Source of the DNA: Ww85 sp963745765
Lineage (GTDB): Bacteria; Desulfobacterota; Desulfobulbia; Desulfobulbales; Desulfocapsaceae
NCBI GenBank assembly: GCA_963745765.1
Contig: CAVUYQ010000015.1
Coordinates: forward strand, 124,001 to 188,000
DNA: 64,000 nt
Direction of reading: 5' to 3'
The notes beneath the pieces were generated by a model, which saw only the letters and a program-made list of their open reading frames with translations, did not search any database and was not told the origin of the DNA. The position numbers and the translations under genes were made by a program. Of the stretch, positions 1-10,100 are shown piece by piece (position 1 is the stretch's first letter; each line of letters opens with the position of its first letter).

Positions 1-382
1 CCGCGCGGTGGGAAGAAAAATGACATTTATTTTCAGGGTACTTTGTCTTCAGCTTTTTGTTGATGAACGTTTCGAATTCTTTGACGAATTCATAGCTCGC
101 TCCCCGGGGCTGGGCTCCGTCAAAAAAGAAGAAGGTCCTGCTGTAGGGGATCAGGACCCTGATAAACCGTCTTTTGACCATCTCGTCGAAATCGCCGGTA
201 AACGGTTTGTTCATCGTTTCCAGGTTTTCAAGCGTCAGATCCTCAGGAGCCTCGTCGGCAGCGAATGTGGGCAGGGCAGCCATTCCTGTAAGAAGGCAAA
301 TTACGGCTAAGATAACGAGTACCTGGAAGGTTATGATTGACGGACGTATTAGATGTCTATTCATGTCAAAGAGGATTTTCAT
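1..382 (-). CDS. Periplasmic binding / MltF-like lytic transglycosylase, N-terminal part (runs off left edge)
   Basis: The gene continues past base 1; about 127 codons are visible. A basic start and a hydrophobic stretch (VLVILAVICLLTG) ending near PTFA give a clear export signal. Then comes a segment with FIRVLIPYSRTFFFFDG and QPRGASYEFVKEFE, which resembles the beginning of the solute-binding domain of MltF-type murein transglycosylases. The catalytic transglycosylase half would lie outside the window, so a plain binding protein is equally possible. ATG at 382 overlaps the end of rmuC by 17 bp; an in-frame ATG at 364 lies just beyond the rmuC stop and is also plausible. Neither has a good ribosome site, which suggests coupling to rmuC. 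Confidence 0.6.
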   Translation of the reverse strand, partial: MKILFDMNRHLIRPSIITFQVLVILAVICLLTGMAALPTFAADEAPEDLTLENLETMNKPFTGDFDEMVKRRFIRVLIPYSRTFFFFDGAQPRGASYEFVKEFETFINKKLKTKYPENKCHFSSHRA

Positions 383-1619
383 CGGTTTCATGTACCATTT
401 TTGAGGGAAATGCGCCCTTTACTTTTACGCCAAGCTCCGGGAATTTGCTCACCTGCGACAGCAGATTGCCGCGTCCCTGGGATATTTTGTTTATTGCGTT
501 GTCATACGAATCTTTGCACGCGTCAATCTGTCGACCGAGTTTTTCCATATCTTCCAGGAATCCGCGCAACTTGTCATACAGGGTTCCGGCTCGTTCAGCG
601 ATTTCCTGGGCATTTTTGTTCTGCTTTTCAAGTTGCCAGAAATATTCGACGGTCCGCAGCGTGGCAAGAAGCGTAGTCGGCGTGACTATAATCACTTTTT
701 GTGAATACATCTCGGTGAACAGTTCTTCTTTTGCCTGAATAGCCGTCATAAAGGCGGCATCAATAGGGATGAACATGAGAACGAAATCGAGTGATCGAAG
801 GCCCTCAAGCGAGCTGTAGTTTTTCGTACCGAGCGATTTGAGATGGTTGTACAGGGCCTGAATATGCTCACTCATAGCCGTGCTGCGCTCTTTCTCATCA
901 TCGGCTGCAACAAAACGGGACCAGGCGGAAAGGGAAACCTTGGAGTCGATAACGATATCCTTATCATCGGGCAGGTGAATAATTACATCGGGCTTGAATA
1001 ATTTGTTCTCGACGTCACGGAAACCAGCCTGGGTTTCGTATTCCACTCCCTTGCGCAGCCCTGATCGCTGCAGGATTTTTTCAAGTACCAGCTCTCCCCA
1101 GGTTCCCTGCAGTTTTCGATCTCCGCTGATGGCCCGGGTGAGATTGATGGCTTCCTGGCTGATCTGCCGGTTGAGTTCGCGAAGATGGACTATCTCCTGC
1201 TTGAGCGAGGCATGCTCACGGGTTTCCTCCAGGAAAATAGTCTCAATCCGACCGCGGAAGGAGACGATCTGCTCCCGAAACGGCTGCAGCAGGCTCTCCA
1301 TCCTGTCACTGTTTTGCCGGGAGAATGTTGTGGTCTTTTCGTCAAAGATCTGCTGGGCGAGGTTTCTAAACTGGTGCGTCATCTCACTGCGCGCCTGGTC
1401 GAGAAGATCTATTTTCTCCTTTCCGTGCCGCTGCTCGAGAAGGAGTCTCTCTTCGAGGGCTGCATGACGCAGAGTCAATTCCCGGTGTTTGCGTTTCAAC
1501 CTGACGGTCCGCCACTGCATAAAAAAAAAGCAGATAAAACCGCCGAGTGCGGCAGTCAGCAGCGGAAGCCATGGTTGTCGCGCGAGAGTGTTCATCCATA
1601 GAAGAAATTGTTCGGTCAT
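366..1619 (-). CDS. rmuC: DNA recombination protein RmuC homologue
   Basis: A 417-residue protein with one N-terminal membrane segment (about residues 15-36), a long charged coiled-coil (about 40-150), then the conserved RmuC domain beginning around LQGTWGELVLEKIL and containing FKPDVIIHLPDDKDIVIDSK and the DFVLMFIPIDAAF motif. RmuC-family proteins carry a restriction-endonuclease-like fold and are linked genetically to limiting inversions at short inverted repeats; the enzymatic activity is not well defined. Length and domain order are normal. The end overlaps the start of the next minus-strand gene, so the two are probably cotranscribed. Confidence 0.92.
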   Translation of the reverse strand: MTEQFLLWMNTLARQPWLPLLTAALGGFICFFFMQWRTVRLKRKHRELTLRHAALEERLLLEQRHGKEKIDLLDQARSEMTHQFRNLAQQIFDEKTTTFSRQNSDRMESLLQPFREQIVSFRGRIETIFLEETREHASLKQEIVHLRELNRQISQEAINLTRAISGDRKLQGTWGELVLEKILQRSGLRKGVEYETQAGFRDVENKLFKPDVIIHLPDDKDIVIDSKVSLSAWSRFVAADDEKERSTAMSEHIQALYNHLKSLGTKNYSSLEGLRSLDFVLMFIPIDAAFMTAIQAKEELFTEMYSQKVIIVTPTTLLATLRTVEYFWQLEKQNKNAQEIAERAGTLYDKLRGFLEDMEKLGRQIDACKDSYDNAINKISQGRGNLLSQVSKFPELGVKVKGAFPSKMVHETDENPL

Positions 1620-1773
1620 GACTGGTATGAAATGGCTCTTCGTGTACCTAAAATGTTTCGGCGGGTTGGCTGCTGGAGAAAAATCTCGGTCGGCAGTATG
1701 ACTGTCGTGCCATACAGTACTTGTTTAAACGGTTGCCGGTGATGCACCAATGATTGAGAAGCGGTAACCGCAA

Positions 1774-2115
1774 TCAGCCGGGCGGCCAGCCCATTTTTCT
1801 CCCGCCGATAACATGCATATGGATATGGAGGACATCCTGACCGGCATCCGGACCATCATTGATAATAAATCGAAAGCCGTTGCTGATACCATTTTCCGCT
1901 GCCACTTCGGCTCCTTTGCGAAGGAGCTTGCCCATCAGCTTGTCATCTTCCTCATGAAGCGCCGACGGGCTGCTCAGATGCTTTTTCGGAATGATCAGAA
2001 AATGCTTGGGTGCCTGTGGCGAGATATCCCAGAAGGCAAAGACATCATCATCTTCATACAGCTTTTTGGTTGGAATATCACCGTTAATGATCTTACAAAA
2101 TAAGCAATCACTCAT
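1774..2115 (-). CDS. HIT (histidine triad) family nucleotide phosphoramidase, HINT type
   Basis: A small protein of 113 residues starting MSDCLFCKII and ending with the histidine triad HIHMHV near residues 97-102 followed by IGGRKMGWPPG. The family hydrolyses AMP-linked phosphoramidates; the last triad His is the usual nucleophile. I chose ATG at 2115 because GGGGTAAGG lies directly upstream; a GTG four codons earlier (2127) is in frame but lies inside that ribosome site. The two N-terminal cysteines fit the zinc-binding pattern of many bacterial HINT proteins. Cellular substrate cannot be read from context. Confidence 0.9.
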   Translation of the reverse strand: MSDCLFCKIINGDIPTKKLYEDDDVFAFWDISPQAPKHFLIIPKKHLSSPSALHEEDDKLMGKLLRKGAEVAAENGISNGFRFIINDGPDAGQDVLHIHMHVIGGRKMGWPPG

Positions 2116-2253
2116 CCTTACCCCCACTGGTAACTGGTTTACATGACTTGTCCCGGTGCACGGTATAACCGGTTGACGACCGGGACGGACCCGCGCATCA
2201 TTCTGTCGTTTTATTACAAGAAATGCAAGAGGGAGCTACACCTCCTGGCCCCC

Positions 2254-2712
2254 TTAATCGACCGTGAGGATTGTTCTCAGGATATCTTTTTTGCCGACAA
2301 TGCCGAGCATAGCACCTTCGTCGGAAAGGACCGGCAGGGTATGAACCTTCTTTTCAGTCATGATCGTGGCAATGACATCAAGCGGTGTGTCCGGGCTGAT
2401 GGTGATGATGGTTTTCGTATAAATATCGGCAACGGTGGCACCGGCAATCTTTTTCAGTTCCCGCTCCATTTTTTCAGGACTGTCCAGAAAAAGAAACGAG
2501 TCCAGGATGGTTATTACCGGCGGAACCTTGAGCCGCTTGTTTTGATAGATCAGGTCGCTCTCGGTGACCATGCCGCACAGGTTATTGTTTGCGTCAAGTA
2601 CCGGAACGCCGCTGATGTCTTTGGAGAGCAGCAGTTTTGCCAGATCACGAATGGATGCGTCGACGGCTATCGATATAATATCTTTGGTCATGATGTCTTG
2701 AGCGGTTTTCAT
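2254..2712 (-). CDS. CBS-domain pair protein
   Basis: A stand-alone tandem CBS protein of 152 residues. The first CBS motif runs from MTKDIISIAVDASIRDLAKLL to GVPVLDANNNLCGMVTESDLI, the second from YTKTIITISPDTPLDVIATIM to LPVLSDEGAMLGIVGKKDIL. Such Bateman modules bind adenosyl ligands and act as regulators, but this one has no attached effector domain, so its partner is unknown. The start at 2712 (MKTAQDIMTKD) is preceded by AGAGGTGGA at good spacing; the GTG at 2724 is part of that site. It lies alone between the HIT gene and the giant peptidase gene. Confidence 0.9.
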   Translation of the reverse strand: MKTAQDIMTKDIISIAVDASIRDLAKLLLSKDISGVPVLDANNNLCGMVTESDLIYQNKRLKVPPVITILDSFLFLDSPEKMERELKKIAGATVADIYTKTIITISPDTPLDVIATIMTEKKVHTLPVLSDEGAMLGIVGKKDILRTILTVD

Positions 2713-2914
2713 GGTAAGTTCCACCTCTTTATCGTGTTTTTCTCAGGTCTTGCAACGGTGAATCCCGGGAGCGGGCTTCGTTTGATGCAAACATTAATCA
2801 TTTTTCTCGTCAAACATACCTATCTGGTTTCCCAGCCGAACCTGTATAGGCGCCCCGCAAGTCATTTATTGAACCCCGGCAGGGACTGTCCTTCCGGAGC
2901 AGCAGGACAACAGC

Positions 2915-5857
2915 TTAGAGTGCCCATGACGCGAGATCGGTCAACGGCATAATGAGTGCCGGATCGCCGAGCAGATTGGTGAGTTTGACCAGCATCGTAT
3001 CCCCGGAATTCTGCTGGTAGTTCTGCAGGGAAGCCAGGATCAGGTCGCCGAGCAGGACCTCCCGGCCGGCATGTCCACTGAGCTGCCGGGTAAATTCCTC
3101 GCCCAGTGCGACAGCGAGGTCATTAAAGGAGAGACCGCTTGGTGACCAGACGGCAATGGCGCCGCCATTGGCAGCTTTTACCAGGGCCTCTCCCAGGTAA
3201 TCAAAACCGGGGCGGGCAAAATTGCCGATGACACAGGTCAGGGCGCTGAGCAGCGGCCGCTGCAGGTCATTGGTCAGGGACCCGATATCATTGATGGTGA
3301 GAAGACCGTTTGAGGCCAGCCGGTCATAGCCACCGTGGCCGATATAGTTCATGATGAGAGTGCCGTTATTGAGCGCGCCGATAACCTCTGCCGAGGTGCC
3401 GCCGTCATCCTGGGACACCGTCGTCAGCTTCAGCCGCTGCGGCATCAGGGCGGCAACCTTCTGGCTGTCGGCCGCGAAGTCGTTATCTTCACCCGGATAT
3501 TCTGGTGACCCGGAAACCATCAGGCCCCTCTCCTGCCAGGCGCCGCCGTAACTTTCAAAGGCGATTATCCGATCGACCATGTCGTTCAGTTCTGCAGCGG
3601 AATTGGCCGGCAGACGGCCGATGGCAAGATCCGGCACATCGTCGTCACCGACCACGTCGGCAAGGAGCTGATCCGAGGCGAACAGGCCGCTCGGCGTGCC
3701 GGTGAGCATGGCCGGGATATGGTTGTCGCCGACGCCCTCGATATCCTTGTAGTCATAGGTGCCGTTACCGGCCAGTACTACGTAGCGAGGGAGAGACTGC
3801 CAGTTCTGCTCTGCGTAACGCAGGAATTCCCGTATCGCTTCCGGTCCGGGCACCCCGTAATTAAAGCTGTCGACCAGTTCCTGGAAATCGATAACTCTGG
3901 CGCTATGTCCGCGGGTTATCCGATAGTCGACGAGCCGCTGGGCGGCGGCGGCAAAGGCAGTCGGGGCGATAATCAGGTAATCGTAGTTGTTGGCAGCGGC
4001 CAGGAGGGGGCTATCGCTGACGGGGCTGAGACTGTCCGGTACCATGGCAGGATCCGGTATTACCGCAAAATAGGGCGCTGTCGGTGAGGTCGGTGAAAAG
4101 CTTACCCGGTAGTTGCCCGCGGAGCCGTCAACCAGGGTGTCGGTGATCAGCCGTGAGCGGTAGGGGTTGACTACGTCAAGTACCCTGATGTCGCTGGAGT
4201 CGAATTGTTCGACCGTAATCACGCTATTGCGGTCCGCCTGTACGGCCAGCCCCTTGGCGGGTGCCTGCATGGCGCGCTGATAGTCTATGGTGATTGAGTC
4301 AAAATAGACATCATTGAAACCATCGGGATCATCCAGAACGGCTTGCAGGGTGAAAAAATCTTCGCCGTTATTGACAAGGCCGACGGCTGCCGGATCAATG
4401 CCGATAATTTCAAAGGAATGCTGTACCTCGCCTGACCAGGATGTCTCGCCGACTACGGTTCCGTTTATGGTGACGATTACATGGTGCGGCTGCAGCTCGC
4501 TGTACTCTCCGACAAGGTCAAGGTGCAGGTCAAGAAGGCCCTGGCCGCTCCAGCCTTCAAGTGTAAACGATTGGCCGAGACTGTCATCGTCAAGCTCCGG
4601 GTCATTGACATCGCCGACATCAGAAAGAACAACTATTTCTTTCTCGGGTCCGGATGCATAGATAGCATTCCAGAACCAGTAGTCGGCGGCCGGATCGGTT
4701 ACCTGCGGATTATTCATGATGGCGAAGAGGTCTTCTTCCAGATGCAGGCTGGCCGTAAAACTCTGCAGTTCTGCTGCCGGTTGAAGCAACCGGCCTCCAC
4801 TCAACGGCGGCGCACCGCCGGTCACCTGCAGGTCATAGAGCGCCTCGGCCAGATCGACCCGGTTGTTGCCGTTTACATCGACGCCGGCAGTGGCGTAATC
4901 GGGGCGTACCCCGCTTGCGGGTGCGCCGTTCAGCACCTGCAGGGCGCTGATCACATCCGCCAGGTCGACACCGCCGCTGCCGGTGACATCACCAAGGGCA
5001 TCGGCCGGCTCCATGAGTAGTCCGGTCCCCGGTCTGAGCCAGTAGGTGTTGCTGTCGGTTGCCACACCCTGCATGCCTACCCCGTAAAAAAACAGACCGC
5101 TGTTGTCCGCGGTTGGCAGATAGGGCACCGGCGTACCGGCATGGCTCAGGGCCAGATTGCCGGCGGCGATGGCGTCGGCGGCCGCGGTTGCATCCATTTC
5201 CTCCAGCAGGGAGGCGATCTGGTCAGAACTGAGGTAATAGAACCCCTCATCGGAAACCGTGATCTTGATGGCATCGCCACTGCTCGGATCTGCCTGCTGG
5301 GGCGCGGCCATGGCGGCCATGCGCATACCGGACGGAATCACCGCCGGTTCCGGCAGACCGTTTGGCTCATGGGCGTCGCGCTGATAGTCACTGGTCATGT
5401 CATTGAGAAGGGCGACTTTATCGGGCGTGTCACCGACAACTATGGTGTAGGGGCCGTAGAAACGCCCTTCACCGCTGGTCTCTAGTTCCTCCAGGACGTA
5501 GCTTGCCTCTGCCCCGGAACTGAGGGCCGGGTCCCTGAACCGGTAGATGCCGCCCTGGGGGGCTCTGCGCAGGCTGCGCAGCGGCCGCTGGTTCACCTGG
5601 ACATAATCACCCGACGCGCTGTCCCGCCGCAGCAGGTTAAAGGCCGCGGTTCCTACCTCGGATGCGGTCTCCCAGAAAACGATGTTCTCAGCTCCGAGCC
5701 GGTAGGCACCGAAATCGGAGAGCACCACCTGGGTGACAGCAACGGTGGCATTTGCCAGGGAAGTGTCGCGGGTCGGATCGGCAGGATCGAAATAGTCGAT
5801 CCGCAGGTTCGGGGTCGTGTCCGGTTCGATCCACAGGGAGCCGGAATCACCGGGCAT
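2915..5857 (-). CDS. Giant secreted protein, C-terminal part: dockerin-like segment and C25 (gingipain-type) cysteine peptidase
   Basis: This open frame of 980 codons is the last part of a gene starting at 13128. It opens with a strand-rich module (FGAYRLGAENIVFWETASEVG), followed near residues 290-350 by two calcium-loop-like repeats (DVTGSGGVDLADVISALQV and DVNGNNRVDLAEALYDLQV) resembling a dockerin. A C25 peptidase domain fills roughly residues 620-975. Its likely dyad is His841 in NYIGHGGYD (bases 3335-3337) and Cys875 in SALTCVIGNF (bases 3233-3235), the arrangement found in gingipains and related C25 enzymes. In-frame reading continues upstream of the internal Met as YIIMPGDSGSLWIEP, so this is not a natural start. 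No sorting domain is evident after the peptidase. Confidence 0.85.
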   Translation of the reverse strand: MPGDSGSLWIEPDTTPNLRIDYFDPADPTRDTSLANATVAVTQVVLSDFGAYRLGAENIVFWETASEVGTAAFNLLRRDSASGDYVQVNQRPLRSLRRAPQGGIYRFRDPALSSGAEASYVLEELETSGEGRFYGPYTIVVGDTPDKVALLNDMTSDYQRDAHEPNGLPEPAVIPSGMRMAAMAAPQQADPSSGDAIKITVSDEGFYYLSSDQIASLLEEMDATAAADAIAAGNLALSHAGTPVPYLPTADNSGLFFYGVGMQGVATDSNTYWLRPGTGLLMEPADALGDVTGSGGVDLADVISALQVLNGAPASGVRPDYATAGVDVNGNNRVDLAEALYDLQVTGGAPPLSGGRLLQPAAELQSFTASLHLEEDLFAIMNNPQVTDPAADYWFWNAIYASGPEKEIVVLSDVGDVNDPELDDDSLGQSFTLEGWSGQGLLDLHLDLVGEYSELQPHHVIVTINGTVVGETSWSGEVQHSFEIIGIDPAAVGLVNNGEDFFTLQAVLDDPDGFNDVYFDSITIDYQRAMQAPAKGLAVQADRNSVITVEQFDSSDIRVLDVVNPYRSRLITDTLVDGSAGNYRVSFSPTSPTAPYFAVIPDPAMVPDSLSPVSDSPLLAAANNYDYLIIAPTAFAAAAQRLVDYRITRGHSARVIDFQELVDSFNYGVPGPEAIREFLRYAEQNWQSLPRYVVLAGNGTYDYKDIEGVGDNHIPAMLTGTPSGLFASDQLLADVVGDDDVPDLAIGRLPANSAAELNDMVDRIIAFESYGGAWQERGLMVSGSPEYPGEDNDFAADSQKVAALMPQRLKLTTVSQDDGGTSAEVIGALNNGTLIMNYIGHGGYDRLASNGLLTINDIGSLTNDLQRPLLSALTCVIGNFARPGFDYLGEALVKAANGGAIAVWSPSGLSFNDLAVALGEEFTRQLSGHAGREVLLGDLILASLQNYQQNSGDTMLVKLTNLLGDPALIMPLTDLASWAL

Positions 5858-6045
5858 AATGATGTACCGCCTTCCCCGTCATCACAACCATCAATACCGA
5901 GATCCGCTTCACAGCAATTGATGGAAGGGTCCCGGCAGGGGGCCAACGGTACGATCAGGCGGTTGCCGTTGCTGTCATTGGCAAAGATACCGGTATTTAT
6001 ACCGGTTTCGTAGAGGGTGAGATGATGACGTCACCGTTCAACGGG

Positions 6046-7122
6046 TTAGTGATGCTTACCGGTAATGGATTGAATGGTAGTCGCATTGGTATTGCGGTCC
6101 TTGTCGACAACCTGCACATAGACCGGCCCTCCATCGCCATCAAGGGTATAGCTCGGAGTGCCGCTTACCGGTGCACCGGCTGCATCCGTGAATGTCGGGA
6201 GGCCGAGGGTGCGTACCTCGGTCAGCACCGCTGCGGTGGCCTGCACCGAAGACTGGGCGGAGGTTACCGAAACGGTGTTGCTGATCGCCTGCGGTAGCCT
6301 GGCATTAACAATCTTTGCCTGGAAGGTGACGGTCATGGCCTGGCCGGGCTGAAGGCTATAGCCGTTTGCCGTCGTCACCAGGTTTGGCGGGTCACCGCCT
6401 GAGACAGTACCGGTGGAGACAATGCTCGAAAAATCAATGCCTTGGATCCAGGCCGGCCAGTCTTGGCCACTGTAGCGCCGTTCGAGCAGAACACCGTTAT
6501 TGGCGGTGTAACGGGCCGACCAGATGGGCCGCGGGTAGGCGGTTCCGGTACCATTTGAGCCGTTGGTGACCAGCGCCATCCGGTTGCCGGTGGCAGCATC
6601 AACCGTCTGAGGGTAGACTGTTGCGGTACCATCTCCGTCGGCTTTAAAACGGTAGTCCACGGCAAGATCACTATGGGTCAGGGCGTATACCTCAAAATCC
6701 ATAGCCTGTGCATATTCAATACCGATTGACACCTGGGTTTCCACCTTATCGGGAGGATCGGCGATCCCGAAATCATCGCCAAGCGTTATCAGCACGCCTT
6801 CTCCGGAATCTCCGATACCGTTATCGTCGGTGTGCCCGGTACCCCAGACCCAGGTATTGGCCCGGCTGACACCGGTGATTGGTGCGCTCACATAGGCTCC
6901 GGCATCTGCAGCCCCGTTGCTTCCGGCAGTACCATTAACGCGAACCCGCTGGACGGTCCAGTTGGAGCCCCATTCGATGGCCATAACCGTACTGGTGGCG
7001 GTTTGCAGGGTTGTTCCCGGCATTACGGCTCCATTTGATCTGAGCGGTTCCCGAAGGCCAGATACGCGCATGACAACTGTTGTGATCGTTACTGCTGGTT
7101 GCCGTTGTGTCACAGCCGGCAC
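6046..7122 (-). CDS. Giant secreted protein, middle part (fragment)
   Basis: This frame carries the part of the giant protein between the DUF11 repeats and the peptidase half. True coding in this frame runs from about 7035 down to about 6061. It contains AIEWGSNWTVQRVRVNG, VSIGIEYAQAMDFEVYALTH and, near its end, a beta-sandwich-like segment with VYVQVVDKDRNTN. Upstream reading joins the 1784-codon frame at an AAA run (7034-7036). Downstream the protein resumes as VSITNPLNGDV and LYETGINTGIFANDSNG in two other frames, covering 5868-6060, before the peptidase frame. The low-complexity repeat composition gives no specific function; an extracellular structural role is inferred. Confidence 0.7.
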   Translation of the reverse strand: MPAVTQRQPAVTITTVVMRVSGLREPLRSNGAVMPGTTLQTATSTVMAIEWGSNWTVQRVRVNGTAGSNGAADAGAYVSAPITGVSRANTWVWGTGHTDDNGIGDSGEGVLITLGDDFGIADPPDKVETQVSIGIEYAQAMDFEVYALTHSDLAVDYRFKADGDGTATVYPQTVDAATGNRMALVTNGSNGTGTAYPRPIWSARYTANNGVLLERRYSGQDWPAWIQGIDFSSIVSTGTVSGGDPPNLVTTANGYSLQPGQAMTVTFQAKIVNARLPQAISNTVSVTSAQSSVQATAAVLTEVRTLGLPTFTDAAGAPVSGTPSYTLDGDGGPVYVQVVDKDRNTNATTIQSITGKHH

Positions 7123-10100
7123 CGTTGAAACCGCCGAGCAGCATGACCTGGTTCATGTCCGTCCAGCCGTTGGTAAAAGTATCCGTACCGGTATCGGTGG
7201 TGGAAGCGTTGTTATGGGCAACCCGGGCCACATCACGGAGCAAAAAACCGCTGCCGCTGTTGTCGCGCAGCGATTCGACAACCGTGATAACCCCTCTCCA
7301 GCCGCTGTCATTGCCATTCCGGGTAAAGCTCAGGACATCGGTAGCGCCGCTTACAGCAAGATCACCGGTTCCTGCCGGGTCACCTGCCAAGGAAACATAG
7401 TTCTCATCCGGGGTCCTGGTAGCGCTGTCGCCATCACTGCCCTGCACGATGACGAAATAGTTGGCCGCCAGGTCCTGGTTCAGCATCAGGTTGTAGGAGA
7501 GCCCGGTAAAACCGGGCGCGAGATTGGAAACATAGTATTCCGTTACCCGGATAACCGAGGCCAGGGCACTGACCGTCGTGCTGTTGGCAACATAGGTGGT
7601 TCCAAGTGGCAGCGGGTCGCTGACCACCACGTTGTTTATCGGGCCGCTGCCGTTATTTGATACGGTCATTGTATAGGTGACAATGTCGCCGGCACTGTCT
7701 GCTGCGTAATAGGGGCTGGCGGCGTCAACGGTTTTTACCACATCCTGGATAATGATATAGACGGTATCGGTAGAGCTGTTATTGGTGGGATTATTTTCCG
7801 GCCCGACTCCCGGATCCACCGTAGCGGTATTCTCGATGGTGGCTGTTGCCGCCTGTTCGACCTTTACCGTCAGACTTATCGGCGGCAGGCTGGAGCCGGC
7901 TGCAATCGGCGCCCCTGCACTGGCCGGGTAGGTCCAGACCACGTTTGGCAGGGCTGAGGTATTCACCGTCCAGCCGCTGCCGGAACTGCTCACGTAACTC
8001 AGGCCGCTGGGAATGGTGTCGTGCACGACAATGGGGGCAGTCTGCACTTCGGGACCGAAATTGGTGACGTTCAGCGTGAAGGTGCCATTGCTGTTCTTGA
8101 AAAACGAGCCGATATGGGACTTGATGATCTGCAGGTCTGCTCCGCTCACGGGCGTGACCTGGAAGGTGCCGACACCGGTATGGGAGACGGTGTTTTCCGT
8201 GCCTTCTTTCGCGGTTACACTGGCCGTCCAGTAGCCGACAGGACCGGCGGCGGGAACGCTAAAGGAATGCTGGTAGGTTTTCGTGGCACCGGCGGAGGCT
8301 ATCTCCTGCATGAGCACATTATTGACGTACAGGCTGCCATCCGGATCGACAATAGAAACTCGGGCTGAGTTGATATCGGCAAAGCCGAACGGGTCGCTGA
8401 CCACGGCGCGGACATAGACCGTTGCCCCTGGAACAAGATTGGTCAGCGCGGCACCGCCCGGGTAGGCACCGTCATAGAAGGTGACGCTGTCGACGTTGAT
8501 AACCGTATTGGCCTTGAGATTGACCCTGGAGGCTGTCTCCAGTCCGCCGACGGTGGCGATCGGGTAAACCCAGATAGCATCAGAATCCCTCCTATTATCG
8601 TCTTTTCCCCAGAAAGACATGGTGATAGGGGTACCGGTCGCGATGGAGTGGTTGGCGGCTATCGGAACGTTGAAGGTGAGGGTTTCTATGACCTGGTTCG
8701 CCTGGAACGTATGATTATTCAGTGTGACCGTACCGATGTTGTCTGGTGATCCACCATAGCCAAGAGATACCCTCATGTCATGACGGTTCGGACTGCCATC
8801 ACCATTGCTGATATTGAGAATGACCGGAATGGTGCCGTTCGTGTTGCTGATAATCAGCTGGTCGGCGATGGCCGGGGTGAGCGTCCAGGCCTTGGTGGCG
8901 TCGTGAGCTACTGAGACATAGCTCTGGGTAGCCGGGGCCGGAACGCGTGACAGGGTCTGGTCACCGTAGAGGTAGAGGGGTTTAATCCCGCTGGCCGTTA
9001 TTAAAGAGGCCTCGACGATCAGGGTCGGGGCGGCCGGCGATTCATTCGGTCCGTCGGGGTTTGTTATGTTTGCGGTGTTGGCGATGGCGGAACCCTGCGC
9101 TGTTCCCGCAGCGACCGTGACCTCGAAGGTGATGGTGAGGTAATCATTGGCCGGTATGGTGAGGCCACGGATATCGAGAAAACCGGTACCATTGACTCCG
9201 CCGGTATCTGTCGAGTTTGAATTATCGTAATTTGCCGGTTCAGTCAGGACGGTTCCGCTGCTGTCTTTCACCACCACGCCCGCAGCCGTAAAGCCGGTGA
9301 CGTAGTTCGGGATATTATCGGTTACCTGTACACCGGTGGCGGCAAGCCCACTGCCCTCAACGAGCCTGATGGTATAGCGCAGCAGATCGCCGGATTTGGC
9401 GTCTCCGCCGTTTATATCCAGCACACTTTTTGTAGACCCATCCAAGTCAGGCATCAGGATGGTGACCGTATCGGTGCTTGTATTGTTTCCCGGAATATGG
9501 TCGTTGGTCGGGCTTGAAACAGTGGCTGAGTTATCGACACTTAACGGAGCCGTTGCCGTATTAACGGTCACATTGATCGTCAGAGGCGTCAGTGACGCAT
9601 TTACTGGAATGTTATCATCATTGGTACAAGTAACGCTCTGGCCGGCGGTGGAGCAGTTCCAATTGCCTCCGGAGTAGGAGGCAAAGACAAGGCCGACGGG
9701 TAAGGTGTCAGAAATGCTAATTCGGGCAGTTTCAACGCTCGGTCCATTATTGGTTACATCGATGGTAAAACTGTTAGGGCCGCCGGCAGTGAAGTTGCCG
9801 CTATGACTTTTGAGCACCTGTAAATCACAGGATGGAATAGTAAGGACTTCAACATTCTCATCGGGTTCGGGGTCTGCCAGCGGAATGGTATTATTATCAT
9901 AGCCTATTGAACCGATATCGGTGATGGGCACTGTTGTCTGGTCGCTGTCGGCCTCCGCGTCGCTCTGCACGATCCCGATAAAACCGGTATTTACGGCCGT
10001 ATCAAAGGTGACAATCACATACTGGCTTGGACCGATGTCCCAGGGGATATTCCAGACAGGGTTAGCTGCTGTTGAACTGCCTTCTCTTGCTGCTGTTGTG

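Noticed and set aside
2143..2952. Plus-strand open frame of 269 codons
   Set aside because: It runs antisense to the CBS gene and into the end of the peptidase gene, and its translation has no domain.
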